Positions 17,286-20,716 of a stretch of DNA of 20,716 bases are shown in pieces. Position 1 is the first letter of the stretch. The number at the start of each line of letters is the position of its first letter. The translations under genes and the position numbers were made by a program. The stretch is from Chrysophaeum taylorii (Eukaryota; Sar; Pelagophyceae; Pelagomonadales; Pelagomonadaceae): the NCBI GenBank assembly GCA_029834535.1, contig JAQMWT010000655.1, positions 1-20,716 of the forward strand. Direction: 5' to 3'. Below the pieces are notes generated by a model. That model worked only from the letters and a program-made list of their open reading frames with translations. It ran no database searches and was not told the DNA's origin.

Positions 17286-17844
17286 TTGATCCTCCAAGCC
17301 GTCTACGGCGACCTCGCAGACTATTTCCAAGACCCGCGGCGGCTCTTTCAGCGCGCCATTCTCACGCCCCGTCGAAACGATGTTGTCGATGCTGACAACG
17401 CGCGCATGACTGCGGCCTTTTTTCCCCGGAGACGAGGCGTCGGAGTTCTTTTCGCCGACTAGGTTGGGTCGGAAGACGACGCCTCGCTCTTTACAGTCGA
17501 GTTTTCGACTCCCTGACAACCAACGGCATGCTGACTTTGATCGCGAGCTTAAAGTCTTCGCAACCTCGACCCGTCGCACGGCCACTGCAACGGTACCAGA
17601 TACATGATCGATCGTGTCGTTGTCACCGAGGCTCCTCCAACCTGTATCCCTTAAGGCCCGCCGACGCCAAACGATCAACAAGAGCCAGGGCCAGACGCCC
17701 CGCGAGGTCGGCGTCCTCTTGCCCAAGCCCGTCTTCTGTCACGTCCAGCTCTACATGGCTCTCTGTCGATCGGCAACCCCGAGAATATGCTCTTCTGAGT
17801 CGACGACTCCACCCTACCCCACACGTGCTGCGCAATACCGATAA
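17286..17844 (+). pseudogene. Helitron PIF1-like helicase, C-terminal part (copy 2)
   Basis: The blocks, in several frames, are ILQAVYGDLADYFQDPRRLF and NDVVDADNARMTAAF (17289-17459, then TAG), FDSLTTNGM, LRNLDPSHGHCNGTRYMIDR (from 17556), and RRQTINKSQGQTPREVGV with LLPKPVFCHVQLYMALCRSATP (within 17614-17844). These follow the order of the C-terminal half of Helitron/PIF1 helicases. Stops and frameshifts make it non-coding. It is very similar to copy 1 and shares most of its damage. Confidence 0.78.
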
Positions 17845-17869
17845 GCCCCCTCCCGGCGTCTACACGCGC

Positions 17870-18155
17870 ACTGTAGGTGAACTTACTGAGACCAGGTGAA
17901 CTTACTGGAACCAGGTGAACTTACTGGGGTTAGAGATTGGGACTAGGTGAACTTTGTGGCCAGATGAACTTCCTGGGTCCAAGTGAACCTACTGGGGTTA
18001 GGGGGATAGCAGCGTGTGCGGATCAAAGCAGCTTAGATTGGCGGGGGTGACGGCGACGAGTTCAAAGGAGAGTGGGGTGAGTGGATGTGAGCACGAGAGG
18101 GTTTACGGCGAATTTACTGGGGTTGGAGATTGGGACTAGGTGAACTTACTGGCCT
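17870..18155 (+). repeat. Iterated AGGTGAACTTACTGG motif array, Helitron copy 2
   Basis: About eight copies of AGGTGAACTTACTGG and close variants lie at roughly 17872-17995 and 18105-18152, the last only ~10 bases from the 3' terminus. A ~110-base unique stretch separates the clusters, as in copy 1. Such subterminal repeats could bind the transposase in trans, but that is inference. Confidence 0.85.
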
Positions 18156-18163
18156 GCACTTGT

Positions 18164-18592
18164 ATTGCCCTAAATATGTGTGCTGATGATGTGGTTTGGC
18201 TACGTAAACTGCTGACGGAAATGGCTTTTGCTATAAATCCGCAATACTATCTTCGCCAACCTCCAGGGAAAGATCTGCTATTAGATTACGATGCCCATGA
18301 CAATCCCCTCCCGTCAGATATGTCATTCATACGTAACAGCCCTATACTTGGAGACTCTGCTTCTGCCATCCACTTATCGAATAATCCGGATAGTGCAACC
18401 AAAGCCAAAGCCATCAGCACACGCTGGTTTCGTATTCGTGACTATGTTCACCTAAGACGTATTCGCTTGCACCATGTTTCAGGCACCCAAAATATTGCTG
18501 ACGGATTCACTAAGCCCTTCGGTGCTCCTCTCTTTGCTAGGTTTCGCACGTTACTTGGTCTACAACAACCCATAGCCCAGCAAGATACTTAA
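18164..18592 (+). pseudogene. Copia X RNase H, C-terminal part
   Basis: It resumes in phase with IALNMCADDVVWLRKLL, followed by LGDSASAIHLSNNPDSATKA, STRWFRIRDYVH, RIRLHHVSGTQNIADGFTKP and a stop at 18590-18592. This is the usual end of copia pol, with the GD-SAI Asp intact. The sequence between 18593 and 18700 is a non-coding A/T-rich spacer before the third ORF. Confidence 0.88.
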
Positions 18593-18700
18593 TCATTACC
18601 CTTATCACTATGTCCGCAATGACATTAAACTAGCCCTCACAGAAACGGAAGTTGCGGCTCGCTGAAAACATAATATGATCTTCATATATGTTTACAAAAG

Positions 18701-19866
18701 ATGAACCCTGCTAAGAACAAAGATGCGGCACGACGACGATATTCAGTGTTAAATCGTGGACGTGGTGGAATATCCGCTTTATCATCACCTTTTAATCCAT
18801 TAAATCCGGCACTTGTTCCCCCCGGATCTCCCAACAACCGGAAGCGACCGTCGTATCTTTCTGTTGCTCAAGGAACCAAGACGCCGGTTACTTCCACGTC
18901 AAGATCAACTCGACAGGATGTTCACACCCCTGTCAAGAGCACAGAGTACTATTTATTGAAGAATTGTAAGTTTGACGTTATGGCGATGATGTCTGGGAAC
19001 GTTCTTTCGCATGGTAATCACCCTGCTAACCTTTTATTCCCTCCTCCTAACGATATTCAATGTTGGTCTCCGCCTATGCAGCACCTGCTCACCGATGCAC
19101 AACAGAACAATAAAGTTGATAATCTTCATTTATTGGGCTCCCTCCTGTGCTTAAAGACTAAAAGGACGAGAAATGCACCAAATGTACCAGTAAATGAAGG
19201 CATCCGTCTACAAAAATTTGCGACTCTTAAAGGAGGAAATCCAGTCACTTCTTCGCACATCGCCATGCGTGATAAGCAACTATTTGAACGTGACCAACGA
19301 ATTTCCGATGCTTTGGAGACCATCACTCAACTTCAAATTGCAAACGATGCTGTCACCGCGCAATTAACTGATAACATCAAGCATGTGTCACTCTAGGATG
19401 ATTTGCTTTCTAGCTACCAGATGCACCAGGACGCCACATTGCCCACCCTTGCTGTTTTAGCTCACTTATTTCAAAGTCACTTATCGCTTCAGTTGAACAG
19501 TCTCCTCCAAACACCTTTGAGGAGGCGCAACGACTTATAATCGAAAATACAGCGGCTGGTTTACATACCGCTATGTCTGATGCACAGGACCGTGTCATCC
19601 CTGCAACAGAGTTGCGTACTCTACCACCTGCTGCTGCTATGTCCTACTTGTCTTCTGTCATGTCCCCACTTGCTGATCTCTGTGACGCGACGGCTATGAA
19701 CAACACTACTACTAACGACAATCTCGAAGACCATGTCACTTCCTCTCCAGAATTAAAGAAACTTGAAGACAATAGTGATGATGAACTGGACCCTACATCC
19801 GACACTGTGGATGCTGACTCGTTACGTAACGTAACAACACGTCCAACTTCCTCCTCCGATTGTTAA
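18701..19866 (+). pseudogene. Copia X third ORF downstream of RNase H, unknown
   Basis: An ATG at 18701 (MNPAKNKDAARRRYSVLN) opens a frame of 231 codons to TAG 19394-19396. The same frame continues to TAA at about 19543, while a second frame open from about 19411 runs to TAA 19864-19866, so the original protein was probably ~390 residues with one stop and a frameshift near 19460-19480. It has a basic, Pro/Ser-rich N-terminus, a KSTEYYLLKNCKFDVMAMM segment, a likely coiled coil (RDKQLFERDQRISDALETIT and following), an EEAQRLIIENTAAGLHTAM helix and a Ser/Asp/Glu-rich C-terminus. I see no transmembrane segment, so an envelope-like role is not supported. It lies between pol and the 3' LTR in the sense direction, where simple copia elements have nothing. 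Function unknown. Confidence 0.55.
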
Positions 19867-19976
19867 TTATAATGTAACCTCGTCGTTTATGTTGTTGCTT
19901 TTGTTTAAATTACTCGATGCTTTCATGTATCGTACACAAGCTTCACACCCAAGAGCGTATGGAACGCATAAAGCCC
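19867..19976 (+). other. Spacer before the X 3' LTR
   Basis: About 110 non-coding bases. A polypurine tract should lie directly before the LTR. Only a weak candidate, GGAACGCATAAAG (19961-19973), is visible. Confidence 0.4.
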
Positions 19977-20416
19977 TGCCCACACGTTTAGGGGGTCCAG
20001 AGAGCTATAGCTACACTATAATGTGTACGACACTGGAGTTCTTCGCACCTCTTTTCGCACTCCTTATACTTGAGGGTTTTCTCTCCGTAATACGGCTTTC
20101 CCTCACATCCCCCCCCCTTCGTTACCCTTCCGCAATTATATATTTCATGACAATGAAGAAATCTGTCTGAAGCCCTCTTCCAACAAGGAGAAGTCCTCCA
20201 GGTGCGTACCGTTAGGTACGGGGTTCTCTGCTTAATTAGCAGAAGCTTCGTTCCTCGTTGTCAGTGTAAAGGCTTCTATGGAACCTAAAGTCCCAAAGGA
20301 GCTAGGGCCTAAATCCCTACCTTGTGTAGTAGCATGTGACAAGCGGAAATGGTTTGTACACGCCTAAGACCGCACGCGGTCTCTACCATGTACCCGGAGA
20401 GGGTCAAATCTCTCCA
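19977..20416 (+). repeat. Copia X 3' LTR
   Basis: It starts TGCCCACACG and ends TCTCTCCA at 20416, homologous over its length to the Y 5' LTR in inverse orientation. Shared blocks include GTCCAGAGAGCTA, GAGGGTTTTCTCTCCG, TCCAACAAGGAG, CCTTGTGTAGTAGCATGTGA and TACCCGGAGAGGGTC. Hairpins lie at 20205-20220 and 20367-20382. The sequence diverges from Y exactly after the terminal CA, which supports the boundary. The start is estimated from the alignment. Confidence 0.78.
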
Positions 20417-20716
20417 GCGCTAGACCATGATGATGAGCGTAAGCACAGATCATAGGACTATTTGACTGTGTAGAAAGGAAGGAGGAGGGTAAGGAAGAGA
20501 TCGCGTTCTCAACGGACGGAATAAGGGTAGGAGTTAGCAGACTTCTCTGCAGATGTACACTACAATGTCTCCGCTGGTCACCTCACTATGAATGTCGCCG
20601 TGAAGATAAACAAGATGCCGCCGAGCATAAAATCAACCTCCGTACTACTGACGCCCCCTACTCGGACATTCTCACTCAAAAAATAACCTTATGGGAATAA
20701 GAATAATGTTTTTTTT
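20417..20716. other. Right flank of copia X, no gene called
   Basis: Three hundred bases after the LTR end. A purine-rich stretch lies at 20475-20500. From about 20565 two overlapping frames stay open for 40-50 codons (one ends in NLRTTDAPYSDILTQK and stops at 20698-20700), but neither is recognisable. A T-run begins at 20709. Confidence 0.4.

Larger units (their letters stand above)
16825..18163 (+). mobile_element. Helitron copy 2, inserted in copia X RNase H
   Basis: It begins CCTGACTACTAATCGACAGA and ends GGCCTGCACTTGT, the same termini as copy 1. The copia X codon phase is exact across the gap: the codon ending at 16824 is followed by the codon starting at 18164, with the downstream residues IALN of the conserved RNase H motif. 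No target duplication is seen. The contents in order are (TTTG)n, an L 3' fragment, a family A fragment, helicase remnant and iterated motifs. The host site is T|A or T|T, depending on where the terminal T is assigned. Confidence 0.8.

Noticed and set aside
14573..18163. A large hairpin gene or single inverted duplication
   Set aside because: The two inverted arms are separate Helitron copies: the flanks differ and copy 2 restores the host frame when removed, so independent insertion explains them.
76..18690. Shared ATATGATCTTCATA at about 80-93 and 18675-18688
   Set aside because: Only 14 bases with no flanking similarity; probably chance in A/T-rich sequence.
18701..19866. Envelope-like protein for the X third ORF
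   Set aside because: No signal peptide or hydrophobic membrane-spanning segment is visible; only the position is env-like.

Overview
This is eukaryotic repeat-dense DNA. I see no convincing intact host gene, no rRNA or tRNA gene, no CRISPR array and no bacterial operon structure. Almost everything is a transposable element nested in another: Ty1/copia LTR retrotransposons, the 3' half of a restriction-like-endonuclease non-LTR retrotransposon, two copies of a Helitron, a PIF/Harbinger-like transposase remnant, and three copies of a short retroposed tail with a (GTTA)n end. The element mix would fit a repeat-rich alga (a red alga is my best guess), but nothing here fixes the taxon.

Layout. 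(1) 1-4205, minus strand: copia element Y with 5' LTR 3785-4205, a copia-type half-tRNA primer-binding site, leader, gag and protease; it runs off the left edge. (2) 4222-4589, plus strand: the start of the reverse transcriptase (RT) of a second copia, X, apparently cut by Y. (3) 4590-15704: an ~11.1-kb block bounded by a 28-bp terminal inverted repeat and TA dinucleotides, sitting inside the X RT. It holds a 243-bp tandem repeat, an orphan 52-codon reading frame, a third copia Z (minus strand, 6087-11053), an unknown plus-strand ORF facing a Harbinger remnant (11.07-12.5 kb), non-LTR element L (12540-14572) and Helitron copy 1 (minus orientation, 14573-15622). (4) 15717-18592: X resumes in RT and RNase H, split by Helitron copy 2 (16825-18163), which itself contains a 5'-truncated L tail and a (GTTA)n-tailed fragment. 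(5) 18701-19866: an extra ORF of X downstream of RNase H, then the X 3' LTR (19977-20416) and 300 bp of flank.

The window reads as insertion stratigraphy. X was hit by Y, by the TIR/TA block and by Helitron 2. Z and L were hit by (GTTA)n-tailed fragments. Helitron 2 was hit by L and by another (GTTA)n fragment. Removing Helitron 2, or the TIR block plus one TA, puts the X reading frame back in phase. All long coding regions carry stops or frameshifts, so this is a graveyard rather than a working set of genes. The least expected items are the third ORF of copia X, LTR hairpins that covary between X and Y, the precise Helitron insertion, and repeated ~15-bp motifs beside the Helitron 3' end.
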